This document shows positions 18,374 to 28,036 of a DNA stretch of 64,000 nt, piece by piece. Origin of the DNA: Shinella sp. H4-D48 (GTDB taxonomy: Bacteria; Pseudomonadota; Alphaproteobacteria; Rhizobiales; Rhizobiaceae); NCBI RefSeq assembly GCF_022637395.1, contig NZ_CP093337.1, forward strand, positions 3,308,501-3,372,500, written 5' to 3'. Position numbers and translations under genes: made by a program. Each line of letters begins with the position of its first letter. Within the stretch, counting starts at the first letter, position 1. The notes under the pieces are model-generated. The model was not told where the DNA came from and made no database searches. It saw nothing but the letters and a program-made list of their open reading frames with translations.

Positions 18374-19148
18374 CTTGCGGTTCGAAATGAGCCCGCGTCT
18401 GCGCATCGGCTGGGAAGAAGCTCTCGATCAGAACGCCCTGCACGAGGGCATCCTGCGCGGAGCCGAAGGAGGTGAGCGTGGTGATCCAGCTGAAGTGCTT
18501 CGCGCCGATCCGCATCTCGATAGGCAGCACCGGCAGGCGTTCGGTGGCGGGAAAATCGTTAATTGCCGCCCGGACGTCGTCAGCCGCCGCCAGCCGCTCG
18601 ATGCGCTTGAGCAGCGGGCTGCGCGGCCCCTGGAGACGGGCTTCCGCGCGGATGCGGTTCACGAGGTCGGCGGCCGAGCGCGGCCAGTTCACGACGATGG
18701 ATCGCAGCGGCGTGGGACCGAGATATGCATCGAGAAAATTGTCGCCGGGTGAAACGGCAATCCCCGCCATGCCGGCGAGGCTCATGAAGGCCTGGTTGGC
18801 CGTCAGCACATTGTAGTCGTGGTCGAAAACCACACCCGGATAGGGATCGTGCCGGCCGAGGATGAGACCGATGGCCTCGACCACCGCCGCCGGAAGGGCG
18901 GAGAGGCTGGCGGATGGCGTCGTGGCGAAGCGTGGCCTGAAGCCGGCAGCGGAAAACAGCGCGCCCTGGTCACGCGCGGGAATGTCGAGCACCGCGGAGA
19001 GCCGCAGGATCATCCCTTCCGACGGGCGCGACCGGCCGGTTTCCAGAAAGGACAGATGGCGCGCCGAAATGCCGGCCTCGCTTGCCAGCTCCAGCTGGCT
19101 CATGCGGCGGTGGCCGCGCCATTCCCTCAGATGTTCGCCGAATTCCAT
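18363..19148 (-). CDS. XRE family regulator with MmyB-like ligand domain
   Basis: 261-residue regulator. The N-terminal Cro/C1 helix-turn-helix (MSQLELASEAGISARHLSFL, about residues 16-35, ending ETGRSRPS) is fused to an MmyB-like PAS-fold domain containing YPGVVFDHDYNVLTAN. Members sense small hydrophobic ligands. It diverges from a small membrane-protein gene; a perfect 7-bp-arm palindrome lies between them and is the likely operator. Start at the Met of MEFGEHLREW. Confidence 0.9.
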   Translation of the reverse strand: MEFGEHLREWRGHRRMSQLELASEAGISARHLSFLETGRSRPSEGMILRLSAVLDIPARDQGALFSAAGFRPRFATTPSASLSALPAAVVEAIGLILGRHDPYPGVVFDHDYNVLTANQAFMSLAGMAGIAVSPGDNFLDAYLGPTPLRSIVVNWPRSAADLVNRIRAEARLQGPRSPLLKRIERLAAADDVRAAINDFPATERLPVLPIEMRIGAKHFSWITTLTSFGSAQDALVQGVLIESFFPADAQTRAHFEPQVSR

Positions 19149-19198
19149 GCTTTCCTCCAGACCGGCGCGCAGTAAACAGCAGGCAGGACATGATTTCC

Positions 19199-19215
19199 AT
19201 TACCTCCAAGGTAAT
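19199..19215. promoter_or_regulatory. Candidate XRE operator palindrome
   Basis: ATTACCT-CCA-AGGTAAT, a perfect 7-bp inverted repeat, lies 51 bp upstream of the XRE gene and 57 bp upstream of the divergent membrane-protein gene. Position and symmetry suit a site that controls both promoters. Confidence 0.6.
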
Positions 19216-19271
19216 TGGTTTGCTGCATGACGGCCGGCAGGATGGCCTCATCGACAACGAAGGAGCCCATC

Positions 19272-19682
19272 ATGTTTGCCGCCCTCAACCGCAATCTCCT
19301 GCAATCCGTCCTCTTCGCCGACGGCGTCTTTTCGCTTGCCGTCGCGGCGCTGTTCTTCGCCGTTCCCGGGCCGATCGGGTCGCTCGTCGGACCATTCGCC
19401 ACGCCGATGCTCATCAATGGACTGGCGGCATTCTTCCTGCTCTGGGGCGCGTTCCACCTCGCGCTCGCACGACAGGCGCAGCCTTCGGCTGCCGCGGTTC
19501 GCCTCGCCATCGCCGGCGACGGGCTTTGGGTCATCACCAGCGTCGCCGTCCTTATCGCCGGTCGCGACGGCCTTACGCTGACGGGCATCATCCTTATCGC
19601 CGTGGCCGCCGTCGCCGTTGCGGATATCCTGCTTCTCAAGCAGATCGGCCTTGCCAGGCAGCAATGCACTGCCATGGCCTGA
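19272..19682 (+). CDS. Four-helix integral membrane protein, unknown function
   Basis: 136-residue protein, almost entirely four hydrophobic helices (about 10-32, 42-62, 76-95 and 100-120), with no recognisable catalytic motif. The ATG at 19272 has a GAAGGAG site 7 bp upstream; the longer frame from 19215 would run through the operator palindrome and is not preferred. It is divergent from the MmyB-type XRE regulator and probably its target. MmyB-type regulators often sit next to short-chain dehydrogenases or membrane proteins, so the partner is plausible but unassigned. Confidence 0.65.
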   Translation: MFAALNRNLLQSVLFADGVFSLAVAALFFAVPGPIGSLVGPFATPMLINGLAAFFLLWGAFHLALARQAQPSAAAVRLAIAGDGLWVITSVAVLIAGRDGLTLTGIILIAVAAVAVADILLLKQIGLARQQCTAMA

Positions 19683-19793
19683 CGGGCAACGCGAGCGAAG
19701 GGGAGACAGAAAACATTTCCCCTTCATCCCGCCGATTCCCCTTGCGCAAAAAATGCACTACCGTCGCGCCCGAATGAAAATGGGGAGCCCTTC

Positions 19794-20819
19794 ATGCGCG
19801 TTATCTTTTCCGAGGACCACAAGCTCAGGAACGCCCGCAGCGAACTTCACGGCGGCGAACTGGTGCCGCCGTTCGAGGCGCCGTTCCGGGCAGAATGGAT
19901 CCTGGCGGCCGTCAAGGATGGCGGCTTCACCGACATCGCCGCCCCTGACGATTACGGCCTGGAAACCGCACTGAAGGTGCACGACGCCGGCTACCTGTCC
20001 TTCCTCGAAACCGCCTGGGACCAGTGGAAGGCGGCCGGCTACCGGGGCGAGGCCATCGCCACCTCCTTCCCCGTGCGCCGCACCTCGCCGCGCATTCCCA
20101 CCCAGATCGACGGCCTGCTCGGCTATTACTGCAACGCCGCCGAGACGGCGATCTCGCCGGGCACCTGGGAGGCGGCGCTTTCGTCCATGCGCACCGCGCT
20201 GACGGCCACCGATATCCTCGCGTCCGGCGCAAAGGCCGCCTTCGCGCTCTGCCGCCCACCGGGCCACCATGCCGGTATCGATGCGTTCGGCGGCTACTGC
20301 TTCATCAACAATGCGGCCGTCGCCGCCCAGCGCCTGCTCGACAAGGGTGCCAAGAAGGTCGCCGTTCTCGATGTCGATTTCCACCACGGCAACGGCACGC
20401 AGGATATCTTCTACGAACGCGGCGACGTCTATTTCGCCTCGCTGCATGGCGATCCGGCGGAAGCCTTCCCGCATTTCCTCGGTTATGCGGAGGAAACCGG
20501 CAAGGGGGCGGGCGAAGGCACGACGCAGAACTATCCGCTGCCGCCGGGCACGCCCTATGCGGTGTGGGAACAGGCCCTGCACGACGCGCTGAAGCGCATT
20601 TCCGCCTTCGGCGCGGAGGCGATCGTCCTGTCGCTCGGCGTCGACACGTTCGAGAAGGACCCGATCTCCTTCTTCAAGCTGACCTCGCCGGATTACGTCA
20701 CGATGGGAAGAGCGGTTGCGGCAAGCGGCGTGCCTGTCGTCACCATCATGGAAGGTGGCTACGGCGTGCCGGAGATCGGTCTCAACGTCGCCAACACGCT
20801 GAAGGGCATCGCCGGCTGA
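19794..20819 (+). CDS. Histone deacetylase-family acetylpolyamine amidohydrolase
   Basis: 341-residue zinc amidohydrolase of the AphA/HDAC class II type. Visible: the catalytic His pair in CRPPGHHAG (about residue 157), the zinc-binding DVDFHHGNGTQD, the later SLGVDTFEKDP aspartate segment and the C-terminal GGYGV tyrosine. The extended N-terminal region with SPRIPTQIDGLLGYYC is typical of polyamine-type enzymes, which hydrolyse acetylputrescine or acetylspermidine. It is monocistronic and ends at a bidirectional hairpin. Confidence 0.88.
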   Translation: MRVIFSEDHKLRNARSELHGGELVPPFEAPFRAEWILAAVKDGGFTDIAAPDDYGLETALKVHDAGYLSFLETAWDQWKAAGYRGEAIATSFPVRRTSPRIPTQIDGLLGYYCNAAETAISPGTWEAALSSMRTALTATDILASGAKAAFALCRPPGHHAGIDAFGGYCFINNAAVAAQRLLDKGAKKVAVLDVDFHHGNGTQDIFYERGDVYFASLHGDPAEAFPHFLGYAEETGKGAGEGTTQNYPLPPGTPYAVWEQALHDALKRISAFGAEAIVLSLGVDTFEKDPISFFKLTSPDYVTMGRAVAASGVPVVTIMEGGYGVPEIGLNVANTLKGIAG

Positions 20820-20838
20820 TCAGCCGGCGCGCCCAGAA

Positions 20839-20861
20839 ACCGGCCCCGATCCGGGGCCGGT
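20839..20861. terminator. Bidirectional hairpin terminator
   Basis: ACCGGCCCC-GATCC-GGGGCCGGT, a 9-bp perfect stem between the convergent deacetylase and GNAT genes. A short T/C-rich stretch follows on the plus strand. Confidence 0.6.
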
Positions 20862-21311
20862 CTATGTCTTCAGGCGGTAGCGCACATAGCCGTCCGCCGG
20901 GGCATAGCTGTCATAGAGCCTGCGGGCGCGGGCATTGTCGCCGTTGGTGTGCCAGTAGATGCCGCGCCAGCCGTGGCGTTTCGCAAGCGCGATGAGATCG
21001 TCCACCAGCGCCCGGCCGATGCCCTTGCCGCGCACCGTCTCGTCGACATAAAGGTCTTCGAGATAGCCTTCCGGCGCGATGTCCCAGGTGCAGTCGTGAT
21101 AGTGGTGGATGGCAAAGCCCACGAGCTGCCCGTCCCCTTCCGCGATGCGCATGGTGACGCGCGAGGAGGGATCGAGGATGCGGGCCCAAGTGAAGGCCGT
21201 CACCTCCTCCGGCACGTCGGCCGCGTAGAAGGTGAGGTAGCCGGCCCAGAGCGCCCGCCACGCCGCCTCGTCCGCCGCCACCGCGTCACGGATCGCCACG
21301 ACGGCGGTCAC
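20862..21311 (-). CDS. GNAT family N-acetyltransferase
   Basis: 149-residue acetyltransferase. The acetyl-CoA-binding motif A appears as LYVDETVRGKGIGRALVDDL, followed by WHTNGDNARARRLYDSY. The WDIAPEGYLEDLYVD segment is typical of diamine or small-amine acetyltransferase relatives, but the substrate is not defined. The GTG start overlaps the stop of the upstream aldo/keto reductase (GTGA), so the two are translationally coupled. Confidence 0.85.
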   Translation of the reverse strand: MTAVVAIRDAVAADEAAWRALWAGYLTFYAADVPEEVTAFTWARILDPSSRVTMRIAEGDGQLVGFAIHHYHDCTWDIAPEGYLEDLYVDETVRGKGIGRALVDDLIALAKRHGWRGIYWHTNGDNARARRLYDSYAPADGYVRYRLKT

Positions 21312-22258
21312 GCCCCTGCCCTGTCGAGCAGCGCGACCTGATCGGCCGACAGCGAAAGCGACGCCGCCCTGGTGAGGCTCGCCAGTTGCGAAAGGCTGGT
21401 GGCGCTGGCGATCGGCGCGGTCACCGCCGGTTTGGCCATCAGCCAGGCGAGTGCGATTTCGGCGGACTTCGCGCCGGTTTCGGCGCCCACCTGGTCGAGG
21501 GCGGCGAGAATGCGCTGGCCCTTGTCGTCCAGATAGCGCTGGACGGCCTCGCCGCGCGCCGTGCCTTCCGTGTCCGCCTTGCTGCGGTACTTTCCGGTGA
21601 GGAAGCCCGAGGCGAGGCTGAAATAGGTGATGACGCCGATATCTTCCTTGCGGCAGAGATCGGCGAGCGGGCCTTCGAAACCGTCGCGGTCGTAGAGATT
21701 GTATTCCGGCTGGAGCACGCCATAGCGCGGCAGGCCCGCCTTGTCGGCGGCGTCGAACGAGGACTGCAGCTGGCCGGCATCGAGGTTGGAGGCGCCGAAG
21801 GCGCGCACCTTGCCGGCGGCGACAAGGCTCGCATGCGCCTCCAGCGTCTCCTCGTAAGGCGTCGCGTCGTCCGGCCAGTGCGAAAGATAGAGGTCGATAT
21901 GGTCGGTCTGCAGGCGCTTCAGCGAGGCCTCCACCTCCTCGAGGATCCATGACTTGCGCAGATCGCGCCGGCCCTGGCCCATATCGGAGCCGACCTTGGT
22001 GATGATCACCACCTTGTCGCGCGCGATGCCGGAGCGCTTCAGCCACTTGCCGATGATCGTCTCGGATTCGCCGCCCTTGTTGCCCGGCACCCAGCTCGAA
22101 TAGACATCGGCCGTGTCGATGGCGTTGAAGCCGGCGCCCGTAAAGGCGTCCATGAGGTCGAACGAGGACTTCTCGTCGGCCGTCCAGCCGAAGACATTGC
22201 CGCCGAAAACCAGCGGTGCGATGGACAGGCCGGTCTTGCCGAGGGGTCGATACTGCAT
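21308..22258 (-). CDS. Aldo/keto reductase
   Basis: 316-residue NADPH-dependent (beta/alpha)8 oxidoreductase. The catalytic tetrad is visible: Asp in AIDTADVY, Tyr in the same segment, Lys in VIITKVGSD and His in LYLSHWPDD. The C-terminal cofactor loop ITAPIASATSLSQL fits the AKR family, close to YajO/Tas-type enzymes. Physiological substrate unknown. It is followed by the coupled GNAT gene. Confidence 0.92.
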   Translation of the reverse strand: MQYRPLGKTGLSIAPLVFGGNVFGWTADEKSSFDLMDAFTGAGFNAIDTADVYSSWVPGNKGGESETIIGKWLKRSGIARDKVVIITKVGSDMGQGRRDLRKSWILEEVEASLKRLQTDHIDLYLSHWPDDATPYEETLEAHASLVAAGKVRAFGASNLDAGQLQSSFDAADKAGLPRYGVLQPEYNLYDRDGFEGPLADLCRKEDIGVITYFSLASGFLTGKYRSKADTEGTARGEAVQRYLDDKGQRILAALDQVGAETGAKSAEIALAWLMAKPAVTAPIASATSLSQLASLTRAASLSLSADQVALLDRAGA

Positions 22259-22415
22259 GGGAGCCTCCAGGGGTACGTTCTCAAATCAGTGCGCCGACCA
22301 TAGGACGCCGCGCGGGGCTTTGCACGCGGCGCGACGGATTTTTCCGAACTTGCGGGCGAAAGGCGGCGCGACTAGTCTCTGCCCGCAATCGGGGGCCGCA
22401 TAAGGGAGTGATATC

Positions 22416-23402
22416 ATGCTGCGTTTCGGAATTCTGTCGACGGCCAAGATCGGCCGCGAACTCGTCGTGCCCGCCATCCAGGACGCGGAGAACTGCGTCG
22501 TCACCGCCATCGCGAGCCGCGACCTTTCCAAGGCCCGCGCCATGGCCGACCGCTTCTCCGTGCCGCATGCCTTCGGCTCCTACGAGGAGATGCTGGCCTC
22601 CGACACGATCGATGCCGTCTATATCCCGCTGCCGACGTCGCAGCATGTCGAATGGTCCATCAAGGCGGCGGATGCCGGCAAGCATGTGCTGTGCGAGAAG
22701 CCGATCGCGCTTCATGCCGGCGAGATCGATGCGCTGATCGCAGCGCGCGACCGCAACAAGGTGCTGATCTCCGAGGCCTACATGGTCACCTACAGCCCCG
22801 TCTGGCGCAAGGTGCGCGCGCTCCTTTCGGAGGGTGCGATCGGCCGCCTGCGCCATGTCCAGGGCGCCTTCACCTACTTCAACCGCGACCCCGGCAACAT
22901 GCGCAACGTGCCGGCGCTCGGCGGCGGTGGCCTGCCTGACATCGGCGTCTATCCGACGATCACCACCCGCTTCGTCACCGGCAAGGAGCCTGTCCGCGTG
23001 CAGGCCAGCACCGATCGCGACCCGGAATTCGGCACCGATATCTATTCGAGCGTGCGCGCCGATTTCGGCGATTTCGAACTGTCCTTCTACGTCTCCACCC
23101 AGCTCGCCCAGCGCCAGGTCATGGTGTTCCACGGCGACAAGGGTTTCATCGAGGTCAAATCGCCCTTCAACGCCGACCGTTACGGCGCCGAGGAACTCGA
23201 ACTGACCAACCAGAACCACGCCGAAAGCCAAATCTTCCGCTTTCAGGATGCCCGCCAGTACCGCCGCGAGGTCGAGGCCTTCAGCAAGGCGGCGCGCGGC
23301 GAAAACGAGGAGGTCGTGCCGCTGGAAAGCTCGGTCAACAACCAGAAGCTCATCGACGCCATCTACCGTGCGAGCGAAAAAGACGGCTGGGAGCCGGTGT
23401 AA
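22416..23402 (+). CDS. Gfo/Idh/MocA family oxidoreductase
   Basis: 328-residue NAD(P)-dependent dehydrogenase. The N-terminal Rossmann fold opens with [19 protein letters not shown], and the hallmark EKPIAL is at about residues 93-98. The C-terminal half is the substrate-binding alpha/beta domain, with [12 protein letters not shown]. These enzymes act on sugars, inositols or related polyols; the substrate cannot be read from sequence. A short RBS (AGGGAG) lies upstream. No obvious operon partner. Confidence 0.92.
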   Translation: MLRFGILSTAKIGRELVVPAIQDAENCVVTAIASRDLSKARAMADRFSVPHAFGSYEEMLASDTIDAVYIPLPTSQHVEWSIKAADAGKHVLCEKPIALHAGEIDALIAARDRNKVLISEAYMVTYSPVWRKVRALLSEGAIGRLRHVQGAFTYFNRDPGNMRNVPALGGGGLPDIGVYPTITTRFVTGKEPVRVQASTDRDPEFGTDIYSSVRADFGDFELSFYVSTQLAQRQVMVFHGDKGFIEVKSPFNADRYGAEELELTNQNHAESQIFRFQDARQYRREVEAFSKAARGENEEVVPLESSVNNQKLIDAIYRASEKDGWEPV

Positions 23403-23429
23403 CCATCGCTTCGCTGCCGGACGACGTGG

Positions 23430-23452
23430 ATCCTCGGGCCTCGCCCGAGGAT
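23430..23452. repeat. Palindromic intergenic repeat unit
   Basis: ATCCTCGGGC-CTC-GCCCGAGGAT is a perfect 10-bp inverted repeat followed by GAC, inside the 167-bp gap after the oxidoreductase gene. Its shape and sequence match the dispersed palindromic repeats common in rhizobial genomes. A degenerate relative occurs at 53758-53780. Confidence 0.6.
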
Positions 23453-23569
23453 GACAGGTCGAGGAGATGTACCGGACGCCACTGGCGTTGCGGCGGCGCA
23501 AACCATGTTTTAGCCGGCTAACTTATCTTCTCCGCCATCCGCGAGGCGAGGAGTGATCGACACCGTCTG

Positions 23570-24097
23570 CTACGCCTCCACGCCGACGCGCTTGTAGAAG
23601 AACGTCGTCGCGCAGTAGCGGCCGTCGGGATAGAGCGCGTAGTCGGGGATGACGCCGGCGCGCTGCCAGCCGAGACGCTCATAGACCGTTTCCGCCGGGC
23701 TGCCCGTTGCAGTGTCGAGCACCAGCACCATCTTGCCGTAACGTGCGGCTTCCGCCTCGGCCGCCGCCATCAGCGCGCGGGCGAGCCCGCGGCCGCGCTC
23801 GCTCTCCAAGACGAGCAGCTTCTTCACATCCGCCCGGTGCGGCTGGTTCGGCATCTGGCGGATGCCGACCTGCACCGTGCCGACGATGCGGCCGTCGCGT
23901 TCCGCCACGAAAAGCAGCGTCGCCTCCTCGGCGACCGCCGCGATCACGCCCTGCCAGAACGGCACGGCATCGGCGGGCCCATAGGGCGCCATGAAGCCGA
24001 CGGAGGCGCCACCCGTCACGCAGTCGGCCAGCACGTCGCAGAGTTCGCCGATGCGGGCTTGCGCTTCGGCAGGATCGAGCCTTCTGATATCGCTCAT
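23570..24097 (-). CDS. GNAT family N-acetyltransferase
   Basis: 175-residue acetyltransferase. Motif A is KKLLVLESERGRGLARALM (around residues 93-111) and VLDTATGSPAETVYERLGW follows. FMAPYGPADAVPFWQ near residue 35 is family-specific. Start at the Met of MSDIRRLD. It begins 7 bp after the XRE-cupin regulator stop on the same strand, so the two are probably co-transcribed. Substrate unknown. Confidence 0.88.
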   Translation of the reverse strand: MSDIRRLDPAEAQARIGELCDVLADCVTGGASVGFMAPYGPADAVPFWQGVIAAVAEEATLLFVAERDGRIVGTVQVGIRQMPNQPHRADVKKLLVLESERGRGLARALMAAAEAEAARYGKMVLVLDTATGSPAETVYERLGWQRAGVIPDYALYPDGRYCATTFFYKRVGVEA

Positions 24098-24104
24098 TGG
24101 TCCC

Positions 24105-24689
24105 TCAGGGTCTGCCGCGGTCCAGCACCACGGCGTAATGGGCCGGCGTGTCGCCGGGGTTTTCAAAGACATGGCCCTCGGTGATGCTCATATAGAGGCA
24201 ATCGCCGGGGCCGAGATCGTGCACGGCGTCGCCGACCGTCATGCGCAGGCTGCCGGAAAACAGCCAGACATGCTGCGTCATGCCGGCCTTGGCCGTTTCC
24301 GGCGGATAGGCGATACGCGCGCCGGCCGGGAACGTCACGTCGATGACCTCGACGCGCGAGGCAGTGCCCGGCGGCGAGACGGCGCGGCGCTGATAACCCG
24401 TCTCGGGATCGCGCCAGACCGTCTGCGACCCGTGCCGCGAAACCGGATCATCCGCACCTTCGGAAAAGGCAAAGAAGGCCGAAAGCGTCAGATCGAGCGC
24501 GGCGCAAAGCCGTGACAACAGCTGCGCCGTCGGGCTCGCCTCGCCGCGCTCGATGCGCGAGATCATCGCCCGGCTGACGCCGGAGGCGCCGGCGAGATCG
24601 TCCAGCGTCATGGCGCGCGCGCCGCGCAGCAGCCTCAGCCTCTCGCCAATGGCGCTTTCCAAGGGGTCATGTGTATTTTCCATTATCAT
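24105..24689 (-). CDS. XRE-cupin transcriptional regulator
   Basis: 194-residue regulator with a Cro/C1 helix-turn-helix (about residues 16-70, MTLDDLAGASGVSRAMISRI) and a C-terminal cupin sensor domain (about 110-190, with TQHVWLFSGSLRMTVGD and GPGDCLYM). Proteins of this architecture control amine, amino-acid or sugar catabolic genes. Start at 24689 is supported by GGAGG 8 nt upstream. An inverted repeat covers the start codon, consistent with autoregulation. The downstream GNAT may be its target. Confidence 0.9.
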   Translation of the reverse strand: MIMENTHDPLESAIGERLRLLRGARAMTLDDLAGASGVSRAMISRIERGEASPTAQLLSRLCAALDLTLSAFFAFSEGADDPVSRHGSQTVWRDPETGYQRRAVSPPGTASRVEVIDVTFPAGARIAYPPETAKAGMTQHVWLFSGSLRMTVGDAVHDLGPGDCLYMSITEGHVFENPGDTPAHYAVVLDRGRP

Positions 24690-24692
24690 GGA
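24678..24692. promoter_or_regulatory. Inverted repeat over XRE-cupin start codon
   Basis: TTCCAT and ATGGAA face each other across a 3- to 4-nt centre at the start codon of the XRE-cupin gene. A wider CCATTAT/ATAATGG pair (24680-24686 and 24706-24712) spans the ribosome site. Both fit a repressor site, but could be chance in this AT-richer stretch. Confidence 0.35.
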
Positions 24693-24824
24693 ATAATCCT
24701 CCCTCATAATGGAGTCAACCGGCATCAACCCATCTGGAAATAATTCTCCGCCATGGCGCGAAGGCGACAATGCGACATCACGCGTGACGCTAAGTTGTTT
24801 CGTGGGTAACGGGGGGCGGCGCAT

Positions 24825-26075
24825 ATGACGGTCGGGACACAGCGGGCATCGTCGCTCTTTTCCATCACGGCCATTGTCGTCTCGATGACGCTCGTCGCCA
24901 TCGGCAATGGCATCATGCTCGCCTATGTGCCGTATGTGCTGTCGCGCGCCGACGCGCCCTCGTGGACGCCGGGTGCCGCCGTCACGGCCATTGCCTTCGG
25001 CGGCCTGCTCGGCTGCATCCTCGCCGGCCCGGTCATCCGGCGCGTCGGCCATGCGCGGGCCTTTTCCTGCTCCATGGCGCTCGTGCTCATCGCCGCCTTC
25101 CTCATCGCGCTCGGCGTGCATCCCATCCTGTGGATCGTGGCCCGCGGCATCTATGGCGTGGCGGGCAACGCCAATTTCATCATCGCCCAGAGCTGGCTGA
25201 ACCACGCGGCCGACAACCGCTGGCGCGGCAGGGCCATGTCGTTCTTCTACATGGCCTATGTGCTGGGGCTCGGCGTCGGCGCCTGGCTGTTCGGCCGCAT
25301 GCCGGCCGATGGCAATCTCGCGCCGCTCTTCACCATCCTCGTCACCACGCTCGCCATCCTGCCCATCGGCCTCACCCGCCTGCCCACACCGCCGGCCCCC
25401 GCGCGCGTCAGCCTCGATTTCGCCATGGCCTGGCGCAATTCACCCGTCGCGCTGATCGGCGTGCTTGCCGCCGGCGGGCTGTCGATGGTCGTGCAGGGCT
25501 TCACGCCGATCTATGCCGCCACAAACAATGTCGGACAGCAGGACGTGGCGCTGCTCATGCTCGTCATGCAGTTCGGCCTCATCTTCGTGCAATATCCGCT
25601 CGGCACGCTCTCGGACCGCATCGACCGCCGCGTCGTTTTGATCGTGACCTGCCTGCTCATCACGGGCGCTGCCGTTGCCGCCCTGTTCGTCTCCTTCCAG
25701 GCGCTCGTCATTCTGATGCTGGTCTTCGCGCTGTGGGCCGGAGCGGTGGAGAGCGTCTATTCCATCGCAAACGCCCATGCCAACGACCGCACGGACCCCG
25801 AGGATTTCGTGCCGCTCGCCTCCACGCTGCTCGTCGCCTGGTCGGTCTCCGCGACGCTCGTTCCGCTCGCCGTAACGGCGCTCACGCCGAGCCTCGGACC
25901 GCAGACCTTCATCTATGCGGTGATCGCCGTCGCGCTCGCCTATATCGCCTTCGTGGCGCAGCGGCTGCGGCTGCGCGAGACCGTACCGCCGCAGGCACGC
26001 GAGGGCTTCGAGATCAGAAGCGCCCAGGTGCCGAATGCCGGCGCGCTGGTCGAAGGCGAGAAAGCCCCGGAATAG
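24825..26075 (+). CDS. MFS transporter
   Basis: 416-residue major facilitator with about twelve transmembrane helices. The loop 2-3 region [21 protein letters not shown] and the [13 protein letters not shown] segment in the second half match the family signature. It resembles the YcaD/quinolone-resistance-like group, but the substrate is unknown. It diverges from the XRE-cupin regulator with a 135-bp spacer, so it is a possible target of it. The stop lies 61-70 bp before lepA. Confidence 0.88.
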   Translation: MTVGTQRASSLFSITAIVVSMTLVAIGNGIMLAYVPYVLSRADAPSWTPGAAVTAIAFGGLLGCILAGPVIRRVGHARAFSCSMALVLIAAFLIALGVHPILWIVARGIYGVAGNANFIIAQSWLNHAADNRWRGRAMSFFYMAYVLGLGVGAWLFGRMPADGNLAPLFTILVTTLAILPIGLTRLPTPPAPARVSLDFAMAWRNSPVALIGVLAAGGLSMVVQGFTPIYAATNNVGQQDVALLMLVMQFGLIFVQYPLGTLSDRIDRRVVLIVTCLLITGAAVAALFVSFQALVILMLVFALWAGAVESVYSIANAHANDRTDPEDFVPLASTLLVAWSVSATLVPLAVTALTPSLGPQTFIYAVIAVALAYIAFVAQRLRLRETVPPQAREGFEIRSAQVPNAGALVEGEKAPE

Positions 26076-26145
26076 CGGCGCTTGCCGTTCGGAAACCCTT
26101 CATTTACCGCTTTTCGCGAGTCGTGCGCACTGCTATATGGCGCGC

Positions 26146-27969
26146 ATGAGCACCAATTCCTCCACGCCCCTCGACCATATCCGCAACTTCTCGATCGTGG
26201 CCCATATCGACCACGGCAAGTCGACCCTCGCCGACCGGCTGATCCAGTCGACCGGCGGCCTTGCCGAACGCGAGATGTCGGAGCAGGTCCTCGACAACAT
26301 GGACATCGAGCGCGAGCGCGGCATCACCATCAAGGCCCAGACGGTGCGCCTGCACTACAAGGCCAATGACGGCGAGACCTATGTCCTGAACCTCATCGAC
26401 ACGCCCGGCCACGTCGACTTCGCCTATGAAGTCTCGCGTTCGCTGTCGGCCTGCGAGGGCTCGCTGCTGGTCGTCGACGCCTCGCAGGGCGTGGAAGCCC
26501 AGACACTCGCCAATGTCTACCAGGCGATCGACAACAACCACGAGCTCGTCACCGTGCTCAACAAGATCGACCTGCCGGCCGCCGAGCCCGACCGCATCAA
26601 GGAACAGATCGAGGAAGTCATCGGCATCGACGCGTCGGAAGCCGTGCTGATCTCGGCCAAGACCGGTCTTGGCATTCCCGATGTGCTGGAAGCCATCGTC
26701 AAGCGCCTGCCCGCGCCCAAGAGCGAGGGCGGCGACAAGGCGCCCCTCAAGGCGCTGCTGGTCGACAGCTGGTACGACACCTATCTCGGCGTCATGGTTC
26801 TCGTGCGCGTCATCGAGGGCCGCCTCACCAAGGGCCAGACCATCCGCATGATGGGCACGGACGCCAAATACACCGTGGAACGTGTCGGCGTGCTCACCCC
26901 CAAGATGGTGGCCATGGATAGCCTCGGCCCGGGCGAGATCGGCTTCATCACCGCCTCGATCAAGGAAGTGGCCGATACCCGCGTCGGCGACACGATCACC
27001 GAGGACAAGCGCCCGACCGCCAAGGCCCTGCCGGGCTTCAAGCCGGCCCAGCCGGTCGTGTTCTGTGGTCTCTTCCCGGTCGATGCGGCCGATTTCGAAG
27101 ACCTGCGCTCGGCGATGGGCAAGCTGCGCCTCAACGACGCCTCCTTCTCCTTCGAAATGGAATCGTCGGCGGCGCTGGGCTTCGGCTTCCGCTGCGGCTT
27201 TCTCGGCCTCTTGCATCTCGAAATCATCCAGGAGCGCCTGGAGCGCGAATTCGACCTCGACCTGATCGCGACGGCGCCTTCGGTCGTCTACCAGCTCTAC
27301 ATGACCGACGGCACGATGCGCGAGCTGCACAACCCGGCCGACATGCCAGACGTCGTGAAGATCTCGGAGATCCACGAGCCGTGGATCCGCGCCACGATCC
27401 TCACACCCGACGATTATCTCGGCGGTATCCTGAAGCTCTGCCAGGATCGCCGCGGCATCCAGATCGAGCTGACCTATGTCGGCACGCGCGCCATGCTGAC
27501 CTATGACCTGCCGCTCAACGAAGTCGTCTTCGATTTCTACGACCGCCTGAAGTCGATCTCCAAGGGCTATGCCTCGTTCGACTACCAGATCACCGACCAC
27601 AAGGAAGGCCATCTGGTGAAGATGTCGATCCTGGTCAACGGCGAGCCGGTCGATGCGCTGTCCATGATGGTGCACCGCATGGCCGCCGAAAAGCGCGGCC
27701 GCGACATGTGCGAGAAGCTCAAGGAGCTGATCCCCAAGCACATGTTCAAGATCCCGATCCAGGCCGCCATCGGCGGCAACGTCATCGCCCGCGAAACCAT
27801 CTCGGCGCTGCGCAAGGACGTGACCGCCAAGTGCTACGGCGGCGACGCCACCCGCAAGCGCAAGCTGCTCGACAAGCAGAAGGCCGGCAAGAAGCGCATG
27901 CGCCAGTTCGGCAAGGTGGAAATCCCGCAGGAAGCCTTCATCGCCGCCCTCAAGATGGGCGACGAGTAA
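26146..27969 (+). CDS. lepA: Elongation factor 4 (back-translocating GTPase LepA)
   Basis: 607-residue ribosome-associated translational GTPase. The G motifs are all present: AHIDHGKST (G1), DTPGHVDF (G3) and NKIDLP (G4). The LepA-specific C-terminal domain ends in [16 protein letters not shown]. An in-frame ATG three codons earlier (26137) is also possible. No terminator hairpin is visible after the stop; the sequence changes abruptly to AT-rich within about 20 bp. Confidence 0.97.
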   Translation: MSTNSSTPLDHIRNFSIVAHIDHGKSTLADRLIQSTGGLAEREMSEQVLDNMDIERERGITIKAQTVRLHYKANDGETYVLNLIDTPGHVDFAYEVSRSLSACEGSLLVVDASQGVEAQTLANVYQAIDNNHELVTVLNKIDLPAAEPDRIKEQIEEVIGIDASEAVLISAKTGLGIPDVLEAIVKRLPAPKSEGGDKAPLKALLVDSWYDTYLGVMVLVRVIEGRLTKGQTIRMMGTDAKYTVERVGVLTPKMVAMDSLGPGEIGFITASIKEVADTRVGDTITEDKRPTAKALPGFKPAQPVVFCGLFPVDAADFEDLRSAMGKLRLNDASFSFEMESSAALGFGFRCGFLGLLHLEIIQERLEREFDLDLIATAPSVVYQLYMTDGTMRELHNPADMPDVVKISEIHEPWIRATILTPDDYLGGILKLCQDRRGIQIELTYVGTRAMLTYDLPLNEVVFDFYDRLKSISKGYASFDYQITDHKEGHLVKMSILVNGEPVDALSMMVHRMAAEKRGRDMCEKLKELIPKHMFKIPIQAAIGGNVIARETISALRKDVTAKCYGGDATRKRKLLDKQKAGKKRMRQFGKVEIPQEAFIAALKMGDE

Positions 27970-28036
27970 CACCGAAATGCAAGAAACAATCTACGTACGT
28001 AATGATATCATATTCTGATGTTTTTATAGGTAGGAC

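Noticed and set aside
26104-27972. 622-codon open frame on the minus strand opposite lepA
   Set aside because: Exact antisense shadow of a textbook lepA; Asp/Val/Leu/Gly-rich composition with no domain. Long antisense frames are expected at this GC.
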